Shown: positions 16,821 to 25,293 of the stretch, one piece after another | How the letters are laid out: every line of letters begins with the position of its first letter | Numbering within the stretch: position 1 is the first letter of the stretch | Made by a program: the position numbers and the translations under genes | From: Roseiarcus sp963835955 | Lineage (GTDB): Bacteria > Pseudomonadota > Alphaproteobacteria > Rhizobiales > Beijerinckiaceae | NCBI GenBank assembly: GCA_963835955.1 | Contig: CAWIHZ010000011.1 | Coordinates: forward strand, 62,001 to 126,000 | Length of the DNA stretch: 64,000 nt | Direction of reading: 5' to 3' | The notes under the pieces: generated by a model | Database searches by the model: none | Told to the model about the DNA's origin: nothing | What the model saw: the letters and a program-made list of their open reading frames with translations, nothing else

Positions 16821-19800
16821 GGCGCCCCCGTCGCGAGCGCCGAATCGCTGGCGCCGAGGCCAAAGCGCTCACCGAGTTCTTCGAAGAACAGATAAATGAC
16901 CGGGGTCGTATAAAGCGTGAGAACCTGGCTGAATGCCAGGCCGCCCACGATGGCCAGGCCGAGCGGGTGGCGAAGCTCCGAGCCCACGCCGGTTCCGAGC
17001 ATCAGCGGCAGCGCGCCGAAAATCGCCGCGACAGTGGTCATCAGGATGGGCCTCAGGCGCAGCAGACAGGCCTGGTAGATCGCCTCGCGCGCGGGCAGGC
17101 CCTGCACCCTCTGCGCTTCGAGCGCGAAGTCGATCATCATGATCGCGTTTTTCTTAACAATGCCGATCAGCAGCACGATGCCGATGACGCCGATAATGTC
17201 GAGGCCCGCGCCCGCCGCATTAAGCGTCAGCAGCGCCCCGACGCCGGCCGACGGAAGGGTGGTGAGGATCGTGATCGGATGAATGAAGCTCTCGTAGAGC
17301 ACGCCGAGCACGATATACATCGTGGCGACGGCGGCCAGGAGCAGGAACACCTCGTTCGAGAGCGCGGACTGGAAGGCCAGCGCCGCGCCCTGGAAGCTGA
17401 CTGCGAAACTCTCGGGTAAATCGATGTCGGCGAGCGCGGCGTTGATCGCGCCGATGGCCTCGCCGAGCGACGCCCCTGGCGCCAGATTGAACGAGATCGT
17501 CGTCACCGGAAACTGTTTGAGATGGGAGATCTGCAGCGGCGAGGTCTTGACGATGAAATTTGCGACCGAACCGAGTGGCGTCTGGGCTGTGGCCGAGGCG
17601 GCCGACGGCAGGTAGATCGAGTTGAGCGAATCCAGCGAGCGCGCCATCTTTGGATCAATGTCGAGGATGACGCGATACTGATTGCTCTGGGTGAAAATCG
17701 TGGAGATGATGCGCTGCCCGAAGGCGTCGTAGAGCGCGTTGTCCACAATCGCCGGGGTGATGCCGAAGCGCGCCGCGGTTGCGCGATTGAGATCGACCGT
17801 CACTGAGCGGCCGTTGGGCTGAAGATCGCTCGCGATATCGACAATGGCGCCGATCTTAGCGAGGCGCTGGAGCACCTTTGGCGTCCAGGCTTGCAACGTC
17901 GCCAGATCCTGGTTCTCCAGCGTAAACTGATATTGGGTCGCGCTGACCGCGGTGTCGATCGAAAGGTCCTGCACCGGCTGCATGTAGAGCGATATGCCCG
18001 CCACCCCGGCGGTTTCCTCCTGCAGGCGGCGGATGATTTGGCTCGCCGTCGCCTGGCGCTTGGAATGCGGCTTCAGATTGATGAGGAAACGCCCCGAATT
18101 CAGGGTGACGTTCGAGCCGTCGACGCCGATGAAGGAGGACAGGCTCGCGACATCGGGATCGGCCACGATCGCCCTTGCGAGTTCCTGTTGATGGGCCGCC
18201 ATCTGGTCGAAGGAAATGTCCTCAGCCGCCTGCGTCACGCCCTGGATGACGCCGGTGTCCTGAATCGGAAAGAAGCCCTTCGGGATCGTCAGGTAAAGGT
18301 AGCCGGTCAGAACGAAGGTGGCGAGCGCGACCGTCAGCATGATCGCCTGATGGTCGAGCGCTACCCTCAGCGTCGATGCGTAGAGGCGCGTCAGCGCCTG
18401 AAAGAACCGTCCGCCGCTCGCCTCGCCGCCGCCTCCCCTCGGACGTAGGAGCTTCGCGCAGAGCATTGGCACCAGGGTCAGCGAGACGAAGGCCGAAATA
18501 ACGATGGTCGCGGCGAGGGTGATCGCAAATTCATGGAACAGCCGCCCGACGACGTCGCCCATGAACAATAGCGGGATCAGGACCGCGATCAGCGAAACCG
18601 TGAGCGAAATGATGGTGAAGCCGATCTGCGCCGACCCCTTGACCGCCGCATCGTAGGGGCTGTCGCCGGCTTCGAGGAAACGGGCGATGTTCTCGATCAC
18701 CACAATCGCGTCGTCGACGACGAAGCCGGTCGCGACCGTCAGCGCCATCAGAGACAGATTGTCGAGGCTGAACCCGAACTGATACATGATCGCCAGCGTG
18801 CCCACGAGCGACAGCGGGACGCTGAGGCTCGGGATCACCGTCGCCGGAATGTTGCGCAGGAACAGGAAGATCACGAGCACGACCAGGCCGACCGCGAGCG
18901 ACAACTCGAATTCCACGTCCCTGACCGAGGAGCGTATCGTCGTCGTTCGGTCGGTCAGGGGTTTGACCGTGATCGCGCTCGGCAGGCCCGCGCTCAGCGT
19001 CGGCAGGATGGCCTTGATGCTGTCGACGACCTTGATCACGTTTGCGCCAGGCTGGCGCTGAATGTTGACGATGAGCGCGGGCGTCGTATTCATCCAGGCG
19101 GAGAGCCGGCTGTTCTCGGGCCCGATCTCGACCGCCGCGACGTCGGAGAGCCGGATCGGCGCACCGTTGCGGTAGGCGATGACCGATTTCTCGTAGTCGT
19201 TCGGATTCCTGATCTGGTCGTTGGCGTTGATTGTCGAGGACTGCGCCGGCCCGTCGAAACTGCCCTTGGGCGTATTGACGTTAAGATTGCTGATGGTGGT
19301 CCGCAGATCATCGAAATTGACTCCGTAGGCGGCGAGCGCGAGCGGATTGACGTGGATGCGCACGGCCGGCCGCTGCCCGCCCGAAATTGAAACCAGGCCG
19401 ACGCCCGGAAGCTCCGACAGCTTCGGCGCGAGGCGGCTCGCGACGATATCCTCGACGTCGGTCAGCCTCATCGAATCCGAGGTGACGCCGAGAGTGAGGA
19501 TCGGCGCGTCGGCCGGATTGACCTTGAAATAGACCGGCGGCGCCGGCAGGTCGGCGGGCAACAGGTTGCCGGCCGCGTTGATGGCCGCTTGCACCTCCTG
19601 CTCAGCGATGTCTAGAGCGATGTCGAGTCCGAAGCGTAAAGTGATGACCGACGCGCCGGCCGAGCTTTGCGACATCATCTGACTGAGGCTCGCCATCTGG
19701 CCGAACTGTCGCTCGAGCGGCGCCGTCACCGCCGAAGTCATCACTTCCGGACTCGCGCCCGGATAGAAGGTTTGAACCTGGATCGTCGGGTAATCGACCT

Positions 19801-19915
19801 CGGGCAGGGCCGAAAGCGGAAGAAAACGATAAGCCGCGACGCCGACGAGCAGGATCGCGATCATCAACAGGCTGGTGGCGACCGGCCGATCGATAAAGAT
19901 GCGGGAAGGGTTCAC
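16817..19915 (-). CDS. mdtB: RND multidrug efflux permease, MdtB-like
   Basis: A 1032-aa RND permease, paired with the next gene. It begins at a GTG (VNPSRIFIDRPVATSLLM) 25 bases after the adaptor gene stop. The same frame stays open further upstream, but that part is the adaptor gene read in another frame. Family features are PGASPEVMTSAVTAPLERQFGQ, KVNPADAPILTL, the TM4 motif GFVVDDAIVVIENIARFLE with the Asp pair, and the TM10 motif IGIVKKNAIMMIDFALEAQR. Length and domain order are as expected. The substrate range cannot be predicted. MdtABC-type pumps typically export bile-salt-like, novobiocin-like or metal-stress-linked compounds. Confidence 0.94.
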   Translation of the reverse strand: MNPSRIFIDRPVATSLLMIAILLVGVAAYRFLPLSALPEVDYPTIQVQTFYPGASPEVMTSAVTAPLERQFGQMASLSQMMSQSSAGASVITLRFGLDIALDIAEQEVQAAINAAGNLLPADLPAPPVYFKVNPADAPILTLGVTSDSMRLTDVEDIVASRLAPKLSELPGVGLVSISGGQRPAVRIHVNPLALAAYGVNFDDLRTTISNLNVNTPKGSFDGPAQSSTINANDQIRNPNDYEKSVIAYRNGAPIRLSDVAAVEIGPENSRLSAWMNTTPALIVNIQRQPGANVIKVVDSIKAILPTLSAGLPSAITVKPLTDRTTTIRSSVRDVEFELSLAVGLVVLVIFLFLRNIPATVIPSLSVPLSLVGTLAIMYQFGFSLDNLSLMALTVATGFVVDDAIVVIENIARFLEAGDSPYDAAVKGSAQIGFTIISLTVSLIAVLIPLLFMGDVVGRLFHEFAITLAATIVISAFVSLTLVPMLCAKLLRPRGGGGEASGGRFFQALTRLYASTLRVALDHQAIMLTVALATFVLTGYLYLTIPKGFFPIQDTGVIQGVTQAAEDISFDQMAAHQQELARAIVADPDVASLSSFIGVDGSNVTLNSGRFLINLKPHSKRQATASQIIRRLQEETAGVAGISLYMQPVQDLSIDTAVSATQYQFTLENQDLATLQAWTPKVLQRLAKIGAIVDIASDLQPNGRSVTVDLNRATAARFGITPAIVDNALYDAFGQRIISTIFTQSNQYRVILDIDPKMARSLDSLNSIYLPSAASATAQTPLGSVANFIVKTSPLQISHLKQFPVTTISFNLAPGASLGEAIGAINAALADIDLPESFAVSFQGAALAFQSALSNEVFLLLAAVATMYIVLGVLYESFIHPITILTTLPSAGVGALLTLNAAGAGLDIIGVIGIVLLIGIVKKNAIMMIDFALEAQRVQGLPAREAIYQACLLRLRPILMTTVAAIFGALPLMLGTGVGSELRHPLGLAIVGGLAFSQVLTLYTTPVIYLFFEELGERFGLGASDSALATGAP

Positions 19916-19940
19916 CGACCCGACCCACGCGGCGGCAAAC

Positions 19941-21377
19941 TCATTTTTGCGCGCCCGGGGCCGGCGGGCCGGTCGGCGCCGACTGGCCGCTCGGCGTGGC
20001 GAGGTTAGCGGGTCGCGCGCCGACGCCGCCGCCGGATTCCTGTCCACGCCCGTGGCGATGGCGATGACCTCCGGCGGCTTGACCGACCGCTCCTCCCGGC
20101 GCCCCGCTTTCGCCGCGCGGCTGGCTCTGGCCACGACTTTGGTCTTCCGTTTTCTCCGTGTCGCCGGCCGGAGCGGCTTCGCCGAGCGTGACCTTGCCGC
20201 CGTCGCGCAACCGATCGACGCCGTCGACGACGACCTCTTCGCCCGCCTTGAGGCCGGAGGAAATCGTCGTGCGTTTGCTGTCGGTCGGGCCGCTGACGAT
20301 ATCGCGCTTCGAGACGGTCGAATCGGGGTTGAGGACATAGACGAATTTGCCAGACGGCCCGATCTGGATCGCAGCGTTGGGAGCGAGCACGACGCCGGTC
20401 AGGGTGTCGACCAGAAGGCGGACGTTGACGAACTGGTTGGGAAACAGCACGCCATTCGGGTTATCGAAGGTCGCGCGCATCTTGATCGTGCCGGTGGTCA
20501 TGTCGGCCTGACTGTCGTAGGTCGTCAGCGTCCCGGTCGCGAGCTCTTTGACGTTGTCGCTGTCCAGGACCGTAACCTTCAGCTTTGCCCCGGAATTCAG
20601 CCGCGCCGCGATCCGCGGAAGGTTGCCCTCGGGCGTCGTGAACACGACGCTGATCGGATCCATCTGGGTGATTACGACGATGCCGGTCGCGTCGGAGGGC
20701 TGCAGATAGTTGCCGGGGTCCACCAGCCTCAAGCCCACCCTGCCGGTGATCGGCGAGACGATGCGCGTATAGTCGACATTGAGCTGGGCGGTCTGGACTT
20801 GTGCTTCGTCGGTCACGATCGCGGCCTTGTCCTGGGCGACCAGCGCCGCCTGGTCCGCGACCTGCTGTTTGGCGATCGAATCCTGCTTGATGAGTTCTTC
20901 GTAGCGAGCAAGGTCGCCCTGCGCCTGACCGAGCAGCGCCTGGTCCTTGGCGAGCTGCCCATGCGCCTGTGACAGCGCCGCCTGATAGGGGCGGGGATCG
21001 ATCTGGGCGAGAAAATCCCCGGCTTTGACGAACTGGCCTTCCTTGAACCCGACTTCCAGCAGCTTGCCGGCGATCTGGGTGCGGATGGTGACGGTTTCGA
21101 AGGGCGTCACCGTTCCGAGCGCGTCGATGGTCAGCGGCATATCCCCAAGCGTCACCGGCGCGACGCGCACCGTTTGCCGCGGCGGTCCGGAACTGCGGGA
21201 GGTTTCGTTCTTGTGCGGGGCGATGTTCTCGACCTTTTGCCAGGCGAAAACGGCCGCCGCGGCCAGCGCTAGGACGAGCGCGATCCTGCCGAACATATTG
21301 CGCCGCCGCGGCCCCGGCGCCTCCGGGGCGGTCGGCGGCGACCCTTTCGTCGTCTCAGGCTTGAGGGCTTCGTTCAT
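19941..21377 (-). CDS. mdtA: RND efflux periplasmic adaptor, MdtA/HlyD-like
   Basis: A 478-aa membrane-fusion protein. It has an N-terminal cytoplasmic tail, a membrane anchor (FGRIALVLALAAAAVFAW), a lipoyl half-motif TIRTQIAGKLLEVGFKEGQ, a coiled-coil hairpin (ALSQAHGQLAKDQALLGQAQ onward), the second lipoyl half RIVSPITGRVGLRLVDPGN, and a beta-barrel domain to about residue 390. The C-terminal 75 residues are a low-complexity Gly/Pro/Ser tail containing HRHRH. The ATG at 21377 (MNEALKPETT) is preferred over an upstream GTG at 21410. It is the first gene of the efflux operon. No dedicated regulator is adjacent. Confidence 0.92.
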   Translation of the reverse strand: MNEALKPETTKGSPPTAPEAPGPRRRNMFGRIALVLALAAAAVFAWQKVENIAPHKNETSRSSGPPRQTVRVAPVTLGDMPLTIDALGTVTPFETVTIRTQIAGKLLEVGFKEGQFVKAGDFLAQIDPRPYQAALSQAHGQLAKDQALLGQAQGDLARYEELIKQDSIAKQQVADQAALVAQDKAAIVTDEAQVQTAQLNVDYTRIVSPITGRVGLRLVDPGNYLQPSDATGIVVITQMDPISVVFTTPEGNLPRIAARLNSGAKLKVTVLDSDNVKELATGTLTTYDSQADMTTGTIKMRATFDNPNGVLFPNQFVNVRLLVDTLTGVVLAPNAAIQIGPSGKFVYVLNPDSTVSKRDIVSGPTDSKRTTISSGLKAGEEVVVDGVDRLRDGGKVTLGEAAPAGDTEKTEDQSRGQSQPRGESGAPGGAVGQAAGGHRHRHGRGQESGGGVGARPANLATPSGQSAPTGPPAPGAQK

Positions 21378-21557
21378 CTTTAGGATTCGCTCAAGTCCGA
21401 CGTTTCGCACGGCAAAGCCGGAGTTTCAAATCACGCCCTCGTGCGCAGCACAGCGGGAGCCTCGGCGATTTGCGTCGCCGGCTCTGAAACCGGGTGTTGC
21501 TTTCTGCTTGCCCTTGCGCCATAAGCGCGACCGGCGGCGACGACGCTGTCGACGGAC

Positions 21558-21632
21558 GCGGGTGTAGCTCAGGGGTAGAGCACAACCTTGCCAAGGTTGG
21601 GGTCGAGGGTTCGAATCCCTTCGCCCGCTCCA
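21558..21632 (+). tRNA. tRNA-Gly (anticodon GCC)
   Basis: A 75-nt cloverleaf with the CCA end encoded. The seven-base-pair acceptor stem pairs GCGGGTG with CGCCCGC (one G-U). The D-arm is TAGCTCAGGGGTAGAGCA, the anticodon stem-loop CAACCTTGCCAAGGTTG carries GCC, and the T-arm contains GGTTCGAATCC. It lies immediately before the segment carrying the N-ATPase operon. tRNA 3' ends are common insertion sites, but no second copy of its 3' end was seen at the far side. Confidence 0.96.
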
Positions 21633-21642
21633 ATAAAATCAT

Positions 21643-21663
21643 GTGTCCGACCCGGACACATAG
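21643..21663. repeat. 21-bp direct repeat, left copy (with hairpin)
   Basis: The 21 bases running from GTGTCCGACC to ACACATAG are identical to 30102-30122 and in the same orientation. Together with the base before it, this copy forms a perfect eight-base-pair hairpin (TGTGTCCG, loop ACC, CGGACACA; 21642-21660). It starts ten bases after tRNA-Gly. It may be the end of a mobile element, a recombination footprint, or a terminator for the tRNA. About 240 bases without a recognisable gene follow, up to atpD. Confidence 0.85.
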
Positions 21664-21900
21664 CCGCTGTCAGACATCGTAGCCGGCAAGCTGCCGTCGG
21701 ACGACCGATTTGAGTTGCATCTTCCATTTGGGGCGTTGCTGGGCGACTACGACCGGGAAGTACGCCCAATTCAGCGAGCGCTCGCGGAATGGATTATCAC
21801 GACCGCGCCGACGCTCCCCATAGCGGCCATCGGGCGAGCGCTTTTCGGTCTCTTCAAGGCGTGCGAGATAGCGTCTGTGCGCCCGAAGCGGGAGGGTTCG

Positions 21901-23337
21901 ATGCCGGCGGCCCAGTTCGAGGGGCGAGTTGTCGCGATTCGCGGCGCGGTCATCGACCTCGCGTTCGCGGGCAAATTGCCTCCGATCGAGGACGCGGTCG
22001 AGATCGTGGACGCCGACGGCCGCGTCATTGTCGCGGAAATCCAGGCGCATCTCGACAGGCATCGGGCGCGCGCCATCGCGCTCGAGCCGACGACGGGACT
22101 GAGGCGCGGCGACGGCGCGCGCTCCAGCGGAGGACCGGTCACGATCGCCGTCGGGGAGGCGACGCTCGGGCGCCTTCTCGACGTGCTCGGCCGCGTCGGC
22201 GACCGCGGGCCGCCGCTGCCGGCCGAGGCGCCACGTTGGCCCATTCACCGCAAGCCGCCGCCGTTCTCGGCGCAGACCGGCGCGACGAAACTGTTCGCGA
22301 CGGGCATTAAGGTGATCGACCTTCTCGCGCCGCTCGCACAAGGCGGAAAAGCCGCGATGTTCGGCGGCGCGGGCGTCGGCAAGACCGTCCTGGTGATGGA
22401 GCTCATCCACGCGATGGTCGAGAGCTATCAGGGCATTTCCGTGTTCGCGGGCGTAGGCGAACGCTCGCGCGAAGGCCATGAGATGCTGCTCAACATGACG
22501 CAATCGGGCGTTCTCGCGCGCACCGCGCTCGTCTACGGTCAGATGAACGAGCCGCCCGGCGCGCGCTGGCGCGTGCCGATGACGGCGCTGACGATCGCCG
22601 AGTTTTTCCGCGACGAGCGCCATCGCAACGTGCTGCTCCTGATGGACAATGTGTTCCGCTTCGTCCAGGCGGGGTCGGAAGTCTCGGGCCTCCTCGGCCG
22701 CGCGCCCTCGCGCGTCGGCTACCAGCCGACGCTGGCCGACGAGGTCGCAGCGCTGCACGAGCGCATCGCCTCCGTCGGCGACGCCTCCGTCACGGCAATC
22801 GAGGCGGTCTATGTGCCGGCCGACGACTTCACCGATCCGGCGGTGACGACCATCGCCGCGCACGTCGACAGCATGGTGGTCCTGTCGCGGGCGATGTCGG
22901 CCGAGGGCATGTATCCAGCGGTCGACCCGATCGCCTCCTCCTCGATCCTCCTTGATCCGCTCGTCGTCGGGGAGGAGCATGTGGCGGTTGCGACCGAGAC
23001 GCGCCGCGCGATCGAGCATTATCGCGAGCTGCAGGACGTCATCGCGCTTCTCGGCATGGAGGAACTCGGCGACGAGGACCGCAGGATCGTCGAGCGCGCG
23101 CGGCGCCTGCAGCGGTTCCTGACGCAGCCCTTCGCGGTGACCGAAGCCTTCACCGGCGTCGCCGGCCGCTCGGTCAAGGTCGCAGACACGGTCGCTGGCT
23201 GCAAGGCGATCCTAGCCGGCCAATGCGACGACTGGCGCGAGAGCTCGCTCTATATGGTCGGGACGCTCGACGAGGGGCGCGAGAAGGAGGACGGGGCGCG
23301 CTACGCCGAACCAGCCCCGGCGGAGGCGCATGCATGA
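21901..23337 (+). CDS. atpD: N-type ATPase subunit beta
   Basis: A 478-aa catalytic subunit of a rotary F-type ATPase, first gene of a complete N-ATPase operon (order D-C-Q-R-B-E-F-A-G). It has an N-terminal beta-barrel (FEGRVVAIRGAVIDL), P-loop GGAGVGKT, catalytic Glu in GERSREG, Walker B LLLMDNVFRF, and the adenine-binding region toward the C-terminus. The frame is open upstream, but the ATG at 21901 has a GGGAGG ribosome binding site, and the upstream residues are unlike beta. Gene order with beta and epsilon first, and the presence of atpQ and atpR, separate this operon from the housekeeping ATP synthase, whose usual order is B-E-F and H-A-G-D-C. Confidence 0.96.
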   Translation: MPAAQFEGRVVAIRGAVIDLAFAGKLPPIEDAVEIVDADGRVIVAEIQAHLDRHRARAIALEPTTGLRRGDGARSSGGPVTIAVGEATLGRLLDVLGRVGDRGPPLPAEAPRWPIHRKPPPFSAQTGATKLFATGIKVIDLLAPLAQGGKAAMFGGAGVGKTVLVMELIHAMVESYQGISVFAGVGERSREGHEMLLNMTQSGVLARTALVYGQMNEPPGARWRVPMTALTIAEFFRDERHRNVLLLMDNVFRFVQAGSEVSGLLGRAPSRVGYQPTLADEVAALHERIASVGDASVTAIEAVYVPADDFTDPAVTTIAAHVDSMVVLSRAMSAEGMYPAVDPIASSSILLDPLVVGEEHVAVATETRRAIEHYRELQDVIALLGMEELGDEDRRIVERARRLQRFLTQPFAVTEAFTGVAGRSVKVADTVAGCKAILAGQCDDWRESSLYMVGTLDEGREKEDGARYAEPAPAEAHA

Positions 23338-23798
23338 AGGAAGGTCTGCATCTGACGATCGCGACGCCCGCGTCGCTCCTGGTCGACGCGGGCGATGTCG
23401 GCTCGCTACGCGCCGAGGACCTGAGCGGGTCCTTCGGCGTTTTGCCCGGCCATGCAGATCTTCTCACCGTGCTGCCTCCCTCCGTTGTGCGCTGGACGAA
23501 GCGCGGCGAGGCTCAGCGCTTTTGCGCGGTCAGCGGCGGCGTGCTGACGGTTTCCAGGGGCGCCCGAGTCTCGATCGCCTGCCGCCGCGGGACGGTCGGC
23601 GACGATCTCGCGGCGCTCGAGGCCGCGGTCGTGGCCCAGCGCTCGGCTGAGCTCGATGCGGACAGGCGCGCGCGAGTCGAGCAGACGCGGCTCCATGCGC
23701 GCGCGCTTCGCCAACTCATGCGCTTCCTGCGTCCCACGGCGGGCGCGGGACCGCTCGGCGACGGCGACACGCCCTTCACCGGCGAGGCTGCGCCATGA
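23334..23798 (+). CDS. atpC: N-type ATPase subunit epsilon
   Basis: A 154-aa epsilon subunit of the central stalk. The N-terminal beta-sandwich is recognisable (LHLTIATPASLLVDAGDV, then GSFGVLPGHADLLTVLPPS). The C-terminal half is a charged helical hairpin (LEAAVVAQRSAELDADRRAR) of the kind that can inhibit hydrolysis. The ATG overlaps the atpD stop (ATGA), so it is translationally coupled. Confidence 0.92.
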   Translation: MKEGLHLTIATPASLLVDAGDVGSLRAEDLSGSFGVLPGHADLLTVLPPSVVRWTKRGEAQRFCAVSGGVLTVSRGARVSIACRRGTVGDDLAALEAAVVAQRSAELDADRRARVEQTRLHARALRQLMRFLRPTAGAGPLGDGDTPFTGEAAP

Positions 23799-24082
23799 CC
23801 GCGCCCGGCGGAAGGCCCGGTGGGAAAATGGAGGACGCGGCTCGACTTGCGGCCGAGCGCGTGCGCCGGCTTCGCGACGATCCCGAGCCGTCGTTCGCCT
23901 TGCGCCTCGGCCAGATCGGCGTGCTCGGGTGGGCGATCGTCGCCCCAATCCTCATCGGCGTCGTCGTCGGGCGCTGGCTCGACTGGGCCCTGAAGACCGG
24001 CATCTTCTTCACCGCGCCGCTCATCATGCTCGGGGCCGCGGCGGGACTTTGGACAGCATGGCGATGGATGCACCGGCAATGA
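23795..24082 (+). CDS. atpQ: N-type ATPase assembly protein AtpQ (AtpI-like)
   Basis: A 95-aa membrane protein. An N-terminal basic, soluble part of about 40 residues precedes two transmembrane helices (IGVLGWAIVAPILIGVVVGR and FFTAPLIMLGAAAGLWTAW). This is the AtpI-like AtpQ protein found only in N-ATPase operons, thought to help assemble the membrane sector. ATGA overlaps link it to atpC upstream and atpR downstream. Confidence 0.85.
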   Translation: MTAPGGRPGGKMEDAARLAAERVRRLRDDPEPSFALRLGQIGVLGWAIVAPILIGVVVGRWLDWALKTGIFFTAPLIMLGAAAGLWTAWRWMHRQ

Positions 24083-24339
24083 CGCTGGCTCTCCTCGTGG
24101 CCTTCGCCGGCGGCGCGCTTCTCGGAGCGGCGCATTTTGGCTCGCTCTGGTTCAGCGTCGTTCTGATGCGCGATGGACGGACGGCTCTCGGTGTCGCCGT
24201 CCAGGCCTTGCGCTTCGCGGCGCTCGCGGTAGCGCTGGCGCTCGTTGCGCGCGAAGGCGCCGCGCCCCTGCTCGCCGCGGCGTTCGGACTCCTCGCGGCC
24301 CGCGCTCATCTCATTGGGCGCTATCGGAGGCTCGCGTGA
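24079..24339 (+). CDS. atpR: N-type ATPase subunit AtpR
   Basis: An 86-aa small hydrophobic protein with about three predicted transmembrane helices. The first contains GGALLGAAHFGSLWFSVVLM, and a conserved-looking Arg is in the QALRFAALAVALALVAR helix. Its position between atpQ and atpB, and its three-helix layout, match AtpR, a component or assembly factor specific to N-ATPases. The ATG at 24079 overlaps the atpQ stop. Its own stop overlaps the GTG start of atpB. Confidence 0.85.
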   Translation: MTLALLVAFAGGALLGAAHFGSLWFSVVLMRDGRTALGVAVQALRFAALAVALALVAREGAAPLLAAAFGLLAARAHLIGRYRRLA

Positions 24340-25034
24340 AGTCGCCTTTGACCCTCGAGCCTCTGTTTCAGATCGGCTCCGTAGTGATCACCGAGCCGGT
24401 CGTCGTCTCCTGGGCGGTCATCGCCGTCCTCGCCGGCTTCTCGGCGCTGGCGACGCGGCGTCTCAGCCTCATGCCTTCGAAGGTCCAAGCGACGCTCGAA
24501 CTCCTCGTCTCGACCATCGACAGCCAGATCCGCGACACGATGCAGGGCGATCCGGCGCCGTTCCGCGCGCTCATCGGCTCGATCTTCCTGTTCGTTCTCG
24601 TGTCGAACTGGTCGTCGCTCATTCCGGGCGTCGAGCCCGCGACTGCGCATATCGAGACCGACGCAGCAATGGCGCTGATCATCTTCATCGCGACCGTGGC
24701 CTGGGGCGTCAGGAGCCGGGGCCTCGGCGGCTATCTCAAGACTTTCGCCGAGCCGAGCTGGGTGATGATCCCGCTCAACATCGTCGAGCAGTTCACCCGC
24801 ACCTTCTCCCTGATCGTGCGTCTCTTCGGCAACGTGATGAGCGGCGTCTTCGTCATCGGCATCATCCTGGCGCTGGCGGGCCTTCTCGTGCCGATCCCGC
24901 TGATGGCGCTCGACCTGCTGACAGGCACGGTGCAGGCCTATATTTTCGCCGTGCTGGCGACTGTCTTCATCGGCGCGGCGGTCGGCGAGCGGCGGAAGCC
25001 CGCCGCCGATCCGCCGCCTCAAGGAGCTCAATAA
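24336..25034 (+). CDS. atpB: N-type ATPase subunit a
   Basis: A 232-aa proton/sodium channel subunit of the Fo sector, with five to six transmembrane helices. The essential Arg is in the conserved helix segment FSLIVRLFGNVMSG, followed by VQAYIFAVLATVFIG near the C-terminus, both diagnostic of AtpB. It begins at a GTG overlapping the atpR stop (GTGA). Confidence 0.94.
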   Translation: MKSPLTLEPLFQIGSVVITEPVVVSWAVIAVLAGFSALATRRLSLMPSKVQATLELLVSTIDSQIRDTMQGDPAPFRALIGSIFLFVLVSNWSSLIPGVEPATAHIETDAAMALIIFIATVAWGVRSRGLGGYLKTFAEPSWVMIPLNIVEQFTRTFSLIVRLFGNVMSGVFVIGIILALAGLLVPIPLMALDLLTGTVQAYIFAVLATVFIGAAVGERRKPAADPPPQGAQ

Positions 25035-25283
25035 GTGAACGATCTCATTCAAGCCGTCAGCATCTTTTCCGCCGCGCTCGCGGTCGGCCTCGGGGCGATC
25101 GGTCCGGGGCTGGGCGAGGGCAGGGCGGTCGCCTCGGCGATGGAGGCGATTGCCCGCCAGCCGGAGGCGGCCGGCACGATCTCGCGCACCCTTTTCGTCG
25201 GCCTCGCGATGATCGAAACCATGGCGATCTACTGCCTGGTCATCGCGCTCCTTGTGCTGTTCGCCAACCCGTTCATCAAATAG
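25035..25283 (+). CDS. atpE: N-type ATPase subunit c
   Basis: An 82-aa two-helix rotor subunit that starts directly at the atpB stop. Helix 1 holds the glycine motif GLGAIGPGLGEGRA. The loop is ARQPEA, and helix 2 holds GLAMIETMAIYCL. The ion-binding Glu61 lies in IETMA. Glu28 in GLGEG occupies the position of the Gln ligand of Na+-binding c subunits, so two carboxylates would face each other in the ion site. N-ATPase rotors with this double-carboxylate site are known and have been considered proton-binding. Confidence 0.95.
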   Translation: MNDLIQAVSIFSAALAVGLGAIGPGLGEGRAVASAMEAIARQPEAAGTISRTLFVGLAMIETMAIYCLVIALLVLFANPFIK

Positions 25284-25293
25284 GCCGCCCAAG

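Noticed and set aside
19916..20338. N-terminal extension of the MdtB-like frame to 1173 residues
   Set aside because: The extension overlaps the end of the adaptor gene and reads as a shadow. The real start is the GTG at 19915, just before the family's first helix.
21670..21830. Minus-strand frame ending KWKMQLKSVVRRQLAGYDV near the left junction
   Set aside because: The end looks protein-like, but it could not be tied to any family and overlaps a long antisense frame. Not reported as a gene remnant.
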